Positions 21,001 through 30,423 of a stretch of DNA of 64,000 bases are shown here, one piece after another (position 1 is the stretch's first letter; each line of letters begins with the position of its first letter). The stretch is from Mycolicibacterium grossiae (GTDB taxonomy: Bacteria > Actinomycetota > Actinomycetes > Mycobacteriales > Mycobacteriaceae). Position numbers and translations under genes: made by a program. The notes under the pieces were generated by a model that saw nothing but the letters and a program-made list of their open reading frames with translations, was not told where the DNA came from and ran no database searches. The stretch is taken from positions 3,286,001-3,350,000 of the forward strand of contig NZ_CP043474.1 of NCBI RefSeq assembly GCF_008329645.1, in the 5' to 3' direction.

Positions 21001-21834
21001 CTACCCTTTGAAGTTGAACGTGCGTGGATCGGGACCCAGCCGCGTGCCGTCCTCCAACGAGGCGATCGAGGCCATGTCCTCGTCGCTCAGGTCGAAGTCG
21101 AACACGTCGAAGTTGCTGACGATGCGTTCGGGATTGACCGATTTCGGGATGACGATATTACCGAGGTGCAGGTGCCACCTAATCAGAACCTGCGCTGGCG
21201 TTTTGCCGTGGGCGTCGGCGATCGAGGTCACCGCGGGGTGGCTCAGCAGCGAACCCTGCCCCAGCGGGCTCCACGCCTCGGTGGCCACGCCGAGTTCGGC
21301 GTGCACCTCCCGCAGCGCCTGCTGCGGCAGCAGCGGATGGAGCTCCACCTGGTTCACCGCGGGCACGATGCCGGTCGCGTCGATCACCGCCCGCAGGTGC
21401 TCGGGCTCGAAGTTGCTCACCCCGATCGACGTGATGCGGCCCTGCTCGCGCAGGTGGGCGAACGCCTTGAACGTGTCGACGAAGGCGTCGACCTCCGGCA
21501 TCGGCCAATGGATGAGATAGAGGTCGAGGCGCTCGAGGCCGAGCTTCGCCATGCTGGCGTCGAAGGCGCGCAGCGTCGAGTCGTAACCCTGCTCGGAGTT
21601 CCACAGCTTGGTCACCACGTAGACCTCGTCGCGGGCCAGACCCGAGGCGGCGACGGCGCGCCCGACGCCTTCCTCGTTGCCGTACGCCGCCGCCGTGTCG
21701 ACGTGCCGGTAGCCTGCCGAGAGCGCCGCGCCGACCGCGCGCTCGGTCTCGTCCGGGGGCGTCTGCCACACCCCCAGCCCCACCGCGGGGATGGACTGGC
21801 CGTCGATGAGCGTGATGGAGGGAGCAGTCGCCAT
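21001..21834 (-). CDS. Aldo-keto reductase, second tandem copy
   Basis: A 277-residue paralogue of the adjacent reductase with the same motifs: [54 protein letters not shown] and [13 protein letters not shown]. The divergence between the copies suggests an old duplication. The start is ATG at 21834; the frame is open far upstream but that part lies inside lipN. The start codon shares CATG with the lipN start. CAGACT (21842-21847 on this strand), 7 nt upstream, could give a leaderless message. Confidence 0.93.
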   Translation of the reverse strand: MATAPSITLIDGQSIPAVGLGVWQTPPDETERAVGAALSAGYRHVDTAAAYGNEEGVGRAVAASGLARDEVYVVTKLWNSEQGYDSTLRAFDASMAKLGLERLDLYLIHWPMPEVDAFVDTFKAFAHLREQGRITSIGVSNFEPEHLRAVIDATGIVPAVNQVELHPLLPQQALREVHAELGVATEAWSPLGQGSLLSHPAVTSIADAHGKTPAQVLIRWHLHLGNIVIPKSVNPERIVSNFDVFDFDLSDEDMASIASLEDGTRLGPDPRTFNFKG

Positions 21835-22957
21835 GACCACGAGTCTGCCAGCCGAGCCGGTGCGCATCGCCGACCCCGGGGCCGGTCGTCCGGGCCCCGC
21901 CAAGCTGGCCCTGCTGAACGCCGTCAGCGGCGTGCTGGTGCCGTTGGTCGCCCGCATCCCCGAGCCGGTGAAGCGCGGCCTGCTCGGCGGGCGCCGGGTG
22001 ACGCTGGACGGCAACACCCTCGACACCACGCTGCAGCTGGTCCTCGGCGTGCAGAACGCCTCCGGCGTCAGCGGACTGGTCGCCAGCGACGACGTCACCG
22101 TGGCCCGCGCCCAGCTGCGCGCGCTCGCGAAGAAGATCGATCCCGCGATCGCGGTCGACGTCGCGGAGCTGACCGTCCCCGGGCCGGCCGGCGACCTCGG
22201 CGCCCGGCACTACGCGCCGCCCGGGAGCACCGGCGGTGAGCCGCTCCTGGTGTTCTTCCACGGCGGCGGCTTCGTGGTCGGCGACCTCGACACCCACGAC
22301 GCGCTGTGCCGCCTGCTGTGCCGCGACGCCGGCGTGCACGTCCTGTCCGTCGACTACCGGCTGGCCCCCGAACACAAGGCGCCTGCCGCCGGCGAGGACT
22401 GCTACGCCGCCTACCGCTGGGCCGTGGCGCACGCCGCGGACCTGGGCGCCGACCCCGCGCGCATCGCGGTCGGCGGTGACAGCGCCGGCGGCAACCTCGC
22501 CACCGTGGTGTGCCAGACGGCCCGGGCCGCCGGCGACGTGCCCCTGCCCGCGCTGCAGCTGCTCATCTACCCCGCGACGAACTTCGCCGAGGACACCCGC
22601 TCCAAGACGCTGTTCGCCGAGGGCTTCTTCCTCACCAAGCCACACATGGACTGGTTCCGGGACAACTACCTGCTGGGCGCTTCGGTCGACGTCGCCGATC
22701 CGCGCATCTCCCCGCTGCTGGCCGACGACCTCTCCGGGCTGCCGCCCGCGATCGTCGTCACCGCAGGCTTCGACCCGCTGCGCGACGAGGGCAACCGCTA
22801 CGCCGACGCGCTGGCGGCAGCCGGGGTGCCCGTCGACCGGCGCGAGTACGGCTCGCTGGTGCACGGCTTCGCCAACTTCTTCGCCATGGGCGGCGGCAGC
22901 GCCACCGCCACCGCCGACGTGGCGGCGGCCCTGCGGGCCCACCTGAGCGGGTCCTGA
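21833..22957 (+). CDS. lipN: Esterase of the hormone-sensitive lipase family
   Basis: An alpha/beta hydrolase that cleaves short-chain esters, 374 residues. The oxyanion motif HGGGF is at 143-147 and the catalytic triad is S217 (GGDSAGGN), D314 (GFDPLRDEG) and H344 (SLVHGF). No signal peptide is evident. ATG 21833 (MTTSLPAEP, close to the LipN N-terminus I recall) has GGAGGGA at 21816-21822, which lies inside the first codons of the divergent reductase. The two start codons overlap. Confidence 0.92.
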   Translation: MTTSLPAEPVRIADPGAGRPGPAKLALLNAVSGVLVPLVARIPEPVKRGLLGGRRVTLDGNTLDTTLQLVLGVQNASGVSGLVASDDVTVARAQLRALAKKIDPAIAVDVAELTVPGPAGDLGARHYAPPGSTGGEPLLVFFHGGGFVVGDLDTHDALCRLLCRDAGVHVLSVDYRLAPEHKAPAAGEDCYAAYRWAVAHAADLGADPARIAVGGDSAGGNLATVVCQTARAAGDVPLPALQLLIYPATNFAEDTRSKTLFAEGFFLTKPHMDWFRDNYLLGASVDVADPRISPLLADDLSGLPPAIVVTAGFDPLRDEGNRYADALAAAGVPVDRREYGSLVHGFANFFAMGGGSATATADVAAALRAHLSGS

Positions 22958-22997
22958 GAGGTCGGACGGGCACGTCAACGCCGCCGGTGCCCGCCGG

Positions 22998-23003
22998 TAC
23001 CCT
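22998..23003 (+). promoter_or_regulatory. -10 box of the DsbA-like gene (leaderless)
   Basis: TACCCT lies 7 nt before GTG 23011. No ribosome-binding site is present in the gap GTGAACC. Confidence 0.6.
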
Positions 23004-23010
23004 GTGAACC

Positions 23011-23796
23011 GTGGCCAACAAACCCAAGAAGAACGCCAGCTACGACCTGAAGGCTGCCGATCGCAAGCGCAACCTGCTGATCCAGATCGGGCTGACGGCC
23101 GTCGTGGTGGTCTTCGCGGTCGCCCTGGTGCTGACCATCGTGCTGAACGCGAAGGACAAGCCGGGCGCCGGGGAGAGCAAGGCGATCCGGGTGGCCGCGG
23201 CCAACGTCGCGACCAAGGAGGGCAGCAGCGACCCGAAGGTCGTCCTGAGCATGTACGAGGACTTCCTCTGCCCGGTCTGCGGCCGCTTCGAGCAGACGTT
23301 CGGCCCCACGATCACCTCGCTGGTCGACAGTGGCGCCATGGCGATCGACTACAACATGGTGGCCATCCTCGACCGGCCGGCGAACGACAACTACTCCTCT
23401 CGGGCCGGTGCCGCGGCGTACTGCGTCGCCGACGAGTCCAACGAGGCGTTCCGCCGCTTCCACGCCGCGCTCTACGCCCAGCAGCCCAGTGAGACGGGCT
23501 CGACCTTCCCGACCGACCAGCAGCTGATCGAGACCGCGCGGCAGGCCGGCGCGGGCGGCTCGGTGCCGGACTGCATCACCAGCGGCAAGTACGTCAAGAT
23601 GGTCGAGGGCCTCGCGTCGGCCACCGGCATCAACGCCACGCCCACCGTGCGGATCAACGGCGAGGACTACCAGTACTCGACCCCCGACGCGCTGGTCGCC
23701 AAGGTCAAGGAACTCGCCGGGGACGTCCCGGGTGCCTCGGCGGTACCGCCGGCGCCCGCCCCCACCCAGCCCGGCGGCGCGCCGACCGCGCCATGA
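23011..23796 (+). CDS. Membrane-anchored DsbA-like thiol oxidase
   Basis: Forms disulfides in exported proteins (Rv2969c-like), 261 residues. A transmembrane anchor spans about 22-46, followed by a thioredoxin fold with active site C87-P-V-C90 in YEDFLCPVCGRFE. The cis-proline loop is INATPTVRING. A Pro/Ala-rich tail ends the protein. The next gene encodes a VKOR homologue that would re-oxidise it and overlaps it by 4 nt (ATGA), so they form an oxidative folding pair. Confidence 0.92.
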   Translation: MANKPKKNASYDLKAADRKRNLLIQIGLTAVVVVFAVALVLTIVLNAKDKPGAGESKAIRVAAANVATKEGSSDPKVVLSMYEDFLCPVCGRFEQTFGPTITSLVDSGAMAIDYNMVAILDRPANDNYSSRAGAAAYCVADESNEAFRRFHAALYAQQPSETGSTFPTDQQLIETARQAGAGGSVPDCITSGKYVKMVEGLASATGINATPTVRINGEDYQYSTPDALVAKVKELAGDVPGASAVPPAPAPTQPGGAPTAP

Positions 23797-24416
23797 CCGT
23801 CACCGCACCGGAGGCCACCCCGGCCGACGCATCGGCCACCCCGCCGGTCCGCGTCGGACGGGCCAGCGCGGTATGGATCCTCGTCGCCGGCGTCGTCGGC
23901 TTCGTGGCGGCGTTCACGCTCACGGTCGAGAAGATCGAGATCCTGATCAACCCGGCTTACGTCCCGTCCTGCAGCATCAACCCGGTGCTGTCCTGCGGGT
24001 CGGTGATGGTCACGCCGCAGGCCGCGGTGTTCGGCTTCCCGAATCCGCTGATCGGCATCGTCGCCTTCACCGTCGTCATCGTCACCGGCGTCCTCGCGGT
24101 GGCGAGAGTCAGCCTGCCGCAGTGGTATTGGGTGGGCCTGGCGGTCGGCACACTGCTCGGTGTGGTGTTCGTGCACTGGCTGATCGTGCAGAGCCTCTAC
24201 CACATCGGCGCGCTCTGCCCGTACTGCATGGTGGTCTGGGCGGTGACCATCCCGCTGTTCACCGTGGCCGCGTCGATCGCGCTGCGCCCGCTGGCCGCGA
24301 ACCCCGTCGCGCGGCTCGTGCACCAGTGGCGGTGGTCGCTGGTCGCGCTGTGGTTCACCGCACTGATCCTGATGATCCTGGTGCGGTTCTGGAACTACTG
24401 GTCGACGCTCATCTGA
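23793..24416 (+). CDS. Vitamin K epoxide reductase homologue (quinone-linked DsbB substitute)
   Basis: Membrane protein of 207 residues that passes electrons from DsbA to quinone (Rv2968c-like). Four to five membrane helices are visible. The key cysteines are the loop pair C60/C68 (in VPSCSINPVLSCGS) and the CxxC pair C142/C145 (ALCPYCMVVW). ATG 23793 overlaps the stop of the DsbA-like gene. Mycobacteria use VKOR in place of DsbB. Confidence 0.94.
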   Translation: MTVTAPEATPADASATPPVRVGRASAVWILVAGVVGFVAAFTLTVEKIEILINPAYVPSCSINPVLSCGSVMVTPQAAVFGFPNPLIGIVAFTVVIVTGVLAVARVSLPQWYWVGLAVGTLLGVVFVHWLIVQSLYHIGALCPYCMVVWAVTIPLFTVAASIALRPLAANPVARLVHQWRWSLVALWFTALILMILVRFWNYWSTLI

Positions 24417-24440
24417 GGCCAGGTCCCGGGCGGCGCGGGT

Positions 24441-24446
24441 TAGGGT
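24441..24446 (+). promoter_or_regulatory. -10 box before pca
   Basis: TAGGGT lies 5 nt before GTG 24452, slightly short for a leaderless start but with no ribosome-binding site as an alternative. Confidence 0.45.
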
Positions 24447-24451
24447 AGCCC

Positions 24452-27400
24452 GTGATTTCCAAGCTTCTGGTGGCCAATCGCGGTGAGATCGCGATCCGGG
24501 CGTTCCGTGCGGCATACGAGTTGGAGATCGCCACCGTGGCGGTCTACGCCCACGAGGACCGCAACTCGCCGCACCGGTTGAAGGCCGACGAGTCCTACCA
24601 GATCGGCGAGATCGGCCATCCCGTCCGGGCGTATTTGTCGGTCGACGAGATCATCCGGGTGGCCCGGCACGCCGGCGCCGACGCGGTCTATCCCGGGTAC
24701 GGCTTCCTGTCGGAGAACCCGGAACTCGCCGGCGCGTGCGCAGCCGCCGGCATCACCTTCGTCGGCCCGGGCGCCGAGGTCCTCGAGCTGACCGGCAACA
24801 AGGCCCGCGCCATCGAGGCGGCCCGCGCGGCGGGCCTGCCGGTGCTCGCGTCGTCGGCGCCGTCGGCATCGACCGACGAACTGCTGGCCGCAGCGGCGGA
24901 CATGGACTTTCCGGTGTTCGTGAAGGCGGTGTCCGGCGGCGGCGGTCGCGGCATGCGGCGCGTCACCGAACCCGCGGCGCTGGCCGAGGCGATCGAGGCG
25001 GCCAGCCGCGAGGCCGAGTCGGCCTTCGGCGACCCCAACGTCTACCTCGAGCAGGCGGTGGTGAACCCGCGGCACATCGAGGTGCAGATCCTCGCCGACG
25101 GCCGCGGCGAGGTCATCCACCTCTTCGAGCGCGACTGCAGCGTGCAGCGGCGCCACCAGAAGGTGGTCGAACTCGCGCCCGCGCCGAACCTCGAACCCGA
25201 ACTGCGGGAACGAATCTGCGCCGACGCGGTCGCCTTCGCGCGCGGCATCGGCTACTTCTGCGCGGGCACCGTCGAATTCCTGCTCGACGAGCGTGGCCGG
25301 CACGTCTTCATCGAGTGCAACCCGCGCATCCAGGTGGAGCACACGGTGACCGAGGAGATCACCGACGTCGACCTGGTCGGCTCGCAGCTGCGCATCGCCG
25401 CGGGGGAGACGCTGGTTGATCTCGGTCTCAGCCAGGACGCGGTGCGCATCCGCGGCGCGGCCATGCAGTGCCGCATCACCACCGAGGATCCGGCCAACGG
25501 CTTCCGGCCCGACACCGGACGCATCACCGGCTACCGGTCCCCGGGCGGCGCGGGCATCCGGCTCGACGGCGGCACGAACCTGGGCGCCGAGATCTCGGCA
25601 CACTTCGACTCCATGCTGGTCAAGCTGACCTGTCGCGGCCGCGACTTCTCCGTGGCGGCGGCCCGTGCCCGCCGCGCGCTGGCCGAGTTCCGCATCCGCG
25701 GCGTGTCGACCAACATCCCGTTCCTGCAGTCGGTGATCGACGACCCCGACTTCCGCGCCGGGCGGGTCACGACGTCGTTCATCGACGACCGGCCGTGGCT
25801 GCTGACCGCGCACACCTCGGCCGACCGGGGCACGAAGATCCTGAACTACCTGGCGGACGTGACGGTGAACAAGCCGCACGGCGAGCGCCCGTCGACGGTC
25901 TACCCGCACGACAAGCTGCCCGACGTGGACCTGACCGCGCCCCCGGCGCCCGGCACGCGGCAGCGCCTGCTCGCATCCGGCCCGGAGGCGTTCGCCGCGT
26001 GGCTGCGCGACGACCCGGCGGTCGGGCTCACCGACACCACCTTCCGCGACGCCCACCAGTCGCTGCTGGCGACGCGCGTGCGCTCCAACGGGCTGCTGAT
26101 GGTGGCGCCCTACGTCGCGCGGATGATGCCGCAGCTGCTGTCGGTCGAATGCTGGGGCGGCGCCACCTACGACGTCGCGCTGCGCTTCCTCAAGGAGGAC
26201 CCGTGGGAGCGGCTCGCCGCGCTGCGCGAGGCGATCCCCAACATCTGCCTGCAGATGCTGCTGCGCGGCCGCAACACCGTCGGCTACACACCGTATCCGG
26301 AGACGGTGACCCACGCGTTCGTCGACGAGGCCGCCCGCACCGGGGTGGACGTGTTCCGCATCTTCGACGCGCTGAACAACGTCGACTCCATGCGGCCCGC
26401 GATCGACGCCGTCCGCGAGACCGGTTCTGCCGTGGCCGAAGTCGCGATGTCCTACACCGGTGACCTGTCGGATCCGGCGGAGACGCTGTACACGCTGGAC
26501 TACTGGCTGCGGCTGGCCGAGGACATCGTCGCGGCCGGGGCGCACGTGCTGGCGATCAAGGACATGGCGGGCCTGTTGCGGCCGCCCGCGGCGGCGACGC
26601 TGGTCTCGGCGTTGCGCAGCCGCTTCGACCTGCCGGTGCACGTACACACCCACGACACCCCGGGAGGCCAGCTCGCCACGTACACCGCGGCCTGGCAGGC
26701 CGGGGCGTCGGCGGTCGACGGGGCGGCGGCGCCGCTGTCGGGGACCACCAGCCAGCCCCCGCTCAGCGCGATCGTGGCCGCCGCGGCGCACACCCGGTAC
26801 GACACCGGGCTGGACCTGGCCGCGGTGTGCGACCTGGAGCCGTACTGGGAGGCGCTGCGCCGGGTGTACGCGCCGTTCGAGGCGGGCCTGCCGGCGCCGA
26901 CCGGGCGCGTGTACCACCACGAGATCCCCGGCGGGCAGCTGAGCAACCTGCGCACCCAGGCCGTCGCGCTGGGGCTCGGCGACCGCTTCGAGGACGTCGA
27001 GAACGCCTATGCCGGCGCCGACCGGGTGCTGGGCCGACTGGTGAAGGTGACGCCGTCGAGCAAGGTCGTCGGTGATCTCGCGCTGGCGCTGGTCGGCGCG
27101 AGCGCGACCGCCGACGAATTCGCGGCCGATCCGGCGCGGTTCGACATTCCCGACAGCGTCATCGGGTTCCTGCGCGGCGAACTCGGCGATCCGCCCGGCG
27201 GGTGGCCGGAACCGTTGCGCAGCAAGGCACTCGAGGGCCGCGGGCCGGCACGCCCGGAGCAGGAGGTCTCCGACGAGGATGCCCGCGTGCTCGCCGAACC
27301 CGGTGTGGCCCGCCAGGCCACGCTGAACCGGCTGCTCTTCCCCGGGCCCACCAAGGAGTTCGAGGCGCACCGCGAGACCTACGGCGACACGTCGAGGTTG

Positions 27401-27835
27401 AGCGCCAACCAGTTCTTCTACGGCCTGCGGCACGGTGATGAGCACCGGGTGGAGCTGGAACCGGGTGTCGACCTGCTGATCGGCCTGGAGGCCGTCTCGG
27501 AGGCCGACGAGCGCGGCATGCGCACGGTGCTGTGCATCATCAACGGCCAGCTGCGGCCGATTCTGGTGCGCGACAGGACGATTGCCGTGGACGCCCCGGT
27601 GGCGGAGAAGGCGGAGAAGGGCAACGCCGATCACGTCGCCGCGCCCTTCGCCGGCGTCGTGACCGTGGGCGTCGCCGAGGGGGACGCCGTGACCGCGGGC
27701 CAGACGGTCGCCACGATCGAGGCGATGAAGATGGAGGCCGCCATCACCGCGCCGAAGGCGGGCACCGTGGCGCGGGTGGCCGTGTCGGAGACCGCTCAGG
27801 TCGAGGGCGGCGACCTCCTGGTGGTGATCGGCTGA
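24452..27835 (+). CDS. pca: Pyruvate carboxylase
   Basis: Biotin enzyme that carboxylates pyruvate to oxaloacetate. All domains are present in 1127 residues: biotin carboxylase (1-450; [17 protein letters not shown] loop, [17 protein letters not shown]), carboxyltransferase (about 525-820; [18 protein letters not shown] and [12 protein letters not shown] metal site), and the biotin carrier domain with the lysine at about 1093 in EAMKME. The start is GTG 24452, with [16 protein letters not shown] as in the family. A 1064-codon antisense frame over it is a shadow. Confidence 0.97.
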   Translation: MISKLLVANRGEIAIRAFRAAYELEIATVAVYAHEDRNSPHRLKADESYQIGEIGHPVRAYLSVDEIIRVARHAGADAVYPGYGFLSENPELAGACAAAGITFVGPGAEVLELTGNKARAIEAARAAGLPVLASSAPSASTDELLAAAADMDFPVFVKAVSGGGGRGMRRVTEPAALAEAIEAASREAESAFGDPNVYLEQAVVNPRHIEVQILADGRGEVIHLFERDCSVQRRHQKVVELAPAPNLEPELRERICADAVAFARGIGYFCAGTVEFLLDERGRHVFIECNPRIQVEHTVTEEITDVDLVGSQLRIAAGETLVDLGLSQDAVRIRGAAMQCRITTEDPANGFRPDTGRITGYRSPGGAGIRLDGGTNLGAEISAHFDSMLVKLTCRGRDFSVAAARARRALAEFRIRGVSTNIPFLQSVIDDPDFRAGRVTTSFIDDRPWLLTAHTSADRGTKILNYLADVTVNKPHGERPSTVYPHDKLPDVDLTAPPAPGTRQRLLASGPEAFAAWLRDDPAVGLTDTTFRDAHQSLLATRVRSNGLLMVAPYVARMMPQLLSVECWGGATYDVALRFLKEDPWERLAALREAIPNICLQMLLRGRNTVGYTPYPETVTHAFVDEAARTGVDVFRIFDALNNVDSMRPAIDAVRETGSAVAEVAMSYTGDLSDPAETLYTLDYWLRLAEDIVAAGAHVLAIKDMAGLLRPPAAATLVSALRSRFDLPVHVHTHDTPGGQLATYTAAWQAGASAVDGAAAPLSGTTSQPPLSAIVAAAAHTRYDTGLDLAAVCDLEPYWEALRRVYAPFEAGLPAPTGRVYHHEIPGGQLSNLRTQAVALGLGDRFEDVENAYAGADRVLGRLVKVTPSSKVVGDLALALVGASATADEFAADPARFDIPDSVIGFLRGELGDPPGGWPEPLRSKALEGRGPARPEQEVSDEDARVLAEPGVARQATLNRLLFPGPTKEFEAHRETYGDTSRLSANQFFYGLRHGDEHRVELEPGVDLLIGLEAVSEADERGMRTVLCIINGQLRPILVRDRTIAVDAPVAEKAEKGNADHVAAPFAGVVTVGVAEGDAVTAGQTVATIEAMKMEAAITAPKAGTVARVAVSETAQVEGGDLLVVIG

Positions 27836-28413
27836 CCCGCATCATCGGCGGCCGCTTCGGCGGTCGTCGGATCGCGGTGCCGCAGCCGCGGTCCCGCCGT
27901 GCCAGTGGTACCCGGCCGACCGCCGACCGGGTGCGCGAGGCGCTGTTCAACGTGCTCGCCTCCGACGTCGGCCTGGACGGTGCGCGGGTGCTGGATCTCT
28001 ACGCGGGGTCGGGGGCGCTCGGCATCGAGGCCGTCTCGCGCGGCGCGGCGAGTGCGGTGTTCGTCGAGTCCGACCGCCGGGCGGCCGCGGTGCTGGAAGC
28101 CAACCTCGCCGATCTCGGCGTCCGCGATGCGGTGGTGCGCCGGGCCACCGTGACCGCGGCGCTGGCGTCGGCGCCGGCCCACCCCGTCGACCTGGTGCTC
28201 GCCGACCCGCCCTACGACGTGCCGCACACCGAGGTCGAGGCCGTCCTGGCGGGACTGTCGGCCGCGGGGTGGGTGGCGCCCGGCGCGGTCGCGGTGGTCG
28301 AACGACCGGCCGGCGGGCCGGAGCTGACGTGGTCGGACGGCTGGACGGCGTGGCAGGTGCGGCGGTACGGCGACACCCGCTTGGAGTTCGGCGAGTACGA
28401 GCCGATCGCGTAG
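27832..28413 (+). CDS. rsmD: 16S rRNA (guanine966-N2)-methyltransferase, apparent CTG start
   Basis: SAM-dependent rRNA methyltransferase, 193 residues: [16 protein letters not shown], the SAM loop [14 protein letters not shown] and catalytic LADPPYD. The conserved N-terminus (M)[13 protein letters not shown] begins exactly at CTG 27832, which overlaps the pca stop as CTGA, where related genomes have ATGA or GTGA. No in-frame ATG, GTG or TTG stands close upstream; the next, GTG 27877, would delete the first 15 conserved residues. A CTG start is therefore the best reading. The stop TAG also begins the coaD -10 box. Confidence 0.85.
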   Translation: MTRIIGGRFGGRRIAVPQPRSRRASGTRPTADRVREALFNVLASDVGLDGARVLDLYAGSGALGIEAVSRGAASAVFVESDRRAAAVLEANLADLGVRDAVVRRATVTAALASAPAHPVDLVLADPPYDVPHTEVEAVLAGLSAAGWVAPGAVAVVERPAGGPELTWSDGWTAWQVRRYGDTRLEFGEYEPIA

Positions 28414-28416
28414 CGT
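28411..28416 (+). promoter_or_regulatory. -10 box of coaD overlapping the rsmD stop
   Basis: TAGCGT, whose first three bases are the rsmD stop codon, ends 8 nt before ATG 28425. No ribosome-binding site is visible, so a leaderless or very short leader is likely. Confidence 0.5.
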
Positions 28417-28424
28417 TCCGACCC

Positions 28425-28901
28425 ATGAGCGGCGCGGTGTGTCCAGGTTCGTTCGATCCGGTGACGCTCGGTCACGTCGACGTGTTCGAGCGGGCGTGCG
28501 CCCAGTTCGACGAGGTCGTGGTCGCGGTGCTGGTGAACCCCAACAAGAAGGGCATGTTCACCGCCGAGGAGCGCATCGACCTCATCCGCGCGTCCACGAC
28601 GCACCTGCCGAACCTGCGCGCCGAGTCCGGGCAGGGTCTGGTGGTCGACTTCGCGAAGGCACGCGGCATCACCGCCATCGTCAAGGGGCTGCGCAGCAGC
28701 ACCGACTTCGAGTACGAGCTGCAGATGGCGCAGATGAACTCCCACGTCGCCGGCGTCGACACCTTCTTCGTGGCGACCAACCCGCGGTACGCGTTCGTGT
28801 CGTCGTCGCTGGCCAAGGAGGTGGCCGGGCTCGGCGGCGACGTGTCCGACCTGCTGCCCGGGCCGGTCAACGACGGGCTGCGAGCCAAGCTCGGCGGTTG
28901 A
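28425..28901 (+). CDS. coaD: Phosphopantetheine adenylyltransferase
   Basis: Penultimate step of coenzyme A synthesis, 158 residues, normal for the family. The nucleotidyltransferase motif [16 protein letters not shown] has the TxGH histidine. Other motifs are [19 protein letters not shown] and the C-terminal [14 protein letters not shown] 28425 is chosen; the upstream frame is not conserved. In M. tuberculosis the PDIM/PGL locus follows this gene; here a hemerythrin gene does. Confidence 0.97.
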   Translation: MSGAVCPGSFDPVTLGHVDVFERACAQFDEVVVAVLVNPNKKGMFTAEERIDLIRASTTHLPNLRAESGQGLVVDFAKARGITAIVKGLRSSTDFEYELQMAQMNSHVAGVDTFFVATNPRYAFVSSSLAKEVAGLGGDVSDLLPGPVNDGLRAKLGG

Positions 28902-28982
28902 ACCGGGCCCGCACGGGTAGGCCGGGCGTGGCGACGCAGCCCCGTCGCCATCCCCTTCTCCGCCCGCACGGGAGGTTCGGCC

Positions 28983-29549
28983 ATGGTCGAGACGTTCGTT
29001 CAATCCACCGATGACGTCGTCCGGTTCCTCAAGGATCAGCACAACCTGATCAAGGACTTGTTCGAGGAGGTGTTCTCCGCCTCGTCCGACGACGCGCGCC
29101 GCACCGCGTTCACCGAGTTGCGCCAACTGCTGGCCGTGCACGAGACCGCCGAGGAGATGATCGTGCACCCGCGGGCCCGCGGCGAGGGCGCCGCGGGCGA
29201 CGAGGTGGTCGACGCCCGACTCGCCGAGGAGCACCGGGCCAAGGAGATGCTCGCCGCGCTCGAGGACACCGATGTCGCCGCACCGGAGTTCCTCCCGGCG
29301 CTGGCGAAGTTCCGCGACGCCGTCGTCGAGCACGCCGACGCCGAGGAGGCCGAGGAATTCGACTCGCTGCAACGCGATCTCGACGCCGGACAGCTCAAGG
29401 CGATGGCCGCCGCGGTGCGCGCCGCAGAGGCCATCGCGCCGACGCGGCCGCATCCCGGCGTCGAGTCGGCGACGCTCAACTTCGCGGTCGGACCGTTCGC
29501 GTCGATGCTCGACCGGGCCCGCGACGCGATCGGCGCCGTGCTGCGCTGA
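28983..29549 (+). CDS. Hemerythrin-like (HHE domain) protein
   Basis: A 188-residue protein with an N-terminal HHE four-helix domain (about 8-150) that should bind a di-iron centre. Candidate ligands are in LKDQHNLIKDLFEEV, AVHETAEEMIVHP, LAEEHRAKEML and VVEHADAEEAEEFD. The C-terminal 40 residues are unassigned. Mycobacterial relatives have been linked to peroxide response; that is family knowledge, not shown here. ATG 28983 has GGGAGG 7 nt upstream. It has its own 81-nt upstream gap. Confidence 0.88.
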   Translation: MVETFVQSTDDVVRFLKDQHNLIKDLFEEVFSASSDDARRTAFTELRQLLAVHETAEEMIVHPRARGEGAAGDEVVDARLAEEHRAKEMLAALEDTDVAAPEFLPALAKFRDAVVEHADAEEAEEFDSLQRDLDAGQLKAMAAAVRAAEAIAPTRPHPGVESATLNFAVGPFASMLDRARDAIGAVLR

Positions 29550-29634
29550 ACGCGACACACCGCGCCGCAAAGCCGAGTCACACGCGCAACACCAGGCACA
29601 CTGGTCTCAACAACTACGCCTGGAGGGTGTCGCC

Positions 29635-30372
29635 GTGTACCGAGTTTTCGAAGCGCTCGACGAGCTGGGGGCCATCGTCGAGGAGGCCCGCGGCGTGCCG
29701 ATGACGGCAGGCTGCATGGTGCCGCGCGGTGACGTCCTGGAACTGCTGGACGACATCAAGGACGCCATCCCCGGCGAACTCGACGACGCCCAGGACGTCC
29801 TCGACGCCCGCGACGCGATGCTGCGCGACGCCAAGGAGCACGCCGAGAACATGGTCAACAACGCGACGGCGGAAGCCGATTCGCTGGTCGACCATGCACG
29901 CGCCGAGGCCGACCGGCTGCTGTCGGACGCCAAGGGGCAGGCCGACCGGATGGTCGCCGAGGCCCGCCAGCACAGCGAGCGGATGGTCGCCGAGGCGCGT
30001 GCCGAGGCCGACCGCATGTCGGCCACCGCCAAGCGCGAGTACGAGGCCTCCACCGGCCGGGCGAAGTCGGAGGCGGACCGCCTCATCGAGAGCGGCAACC
30101 TCGCCTACGAGAAGGCCGTCCAGGAGGGCATCAAGGAGCAGCAGCGCCTGGTGGCCCAGACCGAGATCGTGCAGACCGCCACGATGGAGGCGACCCGCAT
30201 GGTCGACGCCGCCCACGCCGAGGCCGACCGCCTGCGCGGCGAGTGCGACATCTACGTCGACAGCAAGCTCGCCGAGTTCGAGGACTACCTCAACGGCACG
30301 CTGCGCTCGGTCAGCCGCGGCCGGCACCAACTGCGCACCGCCGCCGGCACCCACGACTACGCCCAGCGCTGA
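29635..30372 (+). CDS. sepIVA: DivIVA-like septation protein
   Basis: SepIVA (Rv2927c-like) acts in septation and in the intracellular membrane domain of mycobacteria. It is 245 residues. A short DivIVA-type N-terminus (MYRVFEALDELGAIVEEARG) is followed by a long coiled coil (about 45-220) of Ala/Glu/Arg heptads such as AEADRLLSDAKGQADRMVAE. GTG 29635 has GGAGGG about 7 nt upstream. No Walker motif or membrane segment is present. Confidence 0.9.
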   Translation: MYRVFEALDELGAIVEEARGVPMTAGCMVPRGDVLELLDDIKDAIPGELDDAQDVLDARDAMLRDAKEHAENMVNNATAEADSLVDHARAEADRLLSDAKGQADRMVAEARQHSERMVAEARAEADRMSATAKREYEASTGRAKSEADRLIESGNLAYEKAVQEGIKEQQRLVAQTEIVQTATMEATRMVDAAHAEADRLRGECDIYVDSKLAEFEDYLNGTLRSVSRGRHQLRTAAGTHDYAQR

Positions 30373-30380
30373 GCCCGTTG

Positions 30381-30408
30381 CCGCGCGGCGGATGACGTCG
30401 CCGCGCGG
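30381..30408 (+). terminator. Hairpin between sepIVA and the DUF177 gene
   Basis: A perfect 10-bp stem CCGCGCGGCG/CGCCGCGCGG with an 8-nt loop begins 9 nt after the sepIVA stop and ends 3 nt before the -10 box of the next gene. No T-run follows. It may end sepIVA transcription. Confidence 0.5.
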
Positions 30409-30411
30409 TCG

Positions 30412-30417
30412 TAGGAT
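30412..30417 (+). promoter_or_regulatory. -10 box of the DUF177-rnc-mutM operon (leaderless)
   Basis: TAGGAT lies 6 nt before ATG 30424, a textbook leaderless spacing. It follows directly on a hairpin. Confidence 0.65.
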
Positions 30418-30423
30418 GACGGC

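Noticed and set aside
22967..22993. Hairpin after lipN (CGGGCAC/GTGCCCG)
   Set aside because: Only 7 bp with a 13-nt loop and no T-run; too weak to call a terminator in GC-rich DNA.
24440..27634. 1064-codon open frame antisense to pca
   Set aside because: It lies wholly within pca on the opposite strand, has Arg/Gly/Val/His-rich composition and no recognisable domain. Long antisense frames are expected in very high-GC coding DNA.
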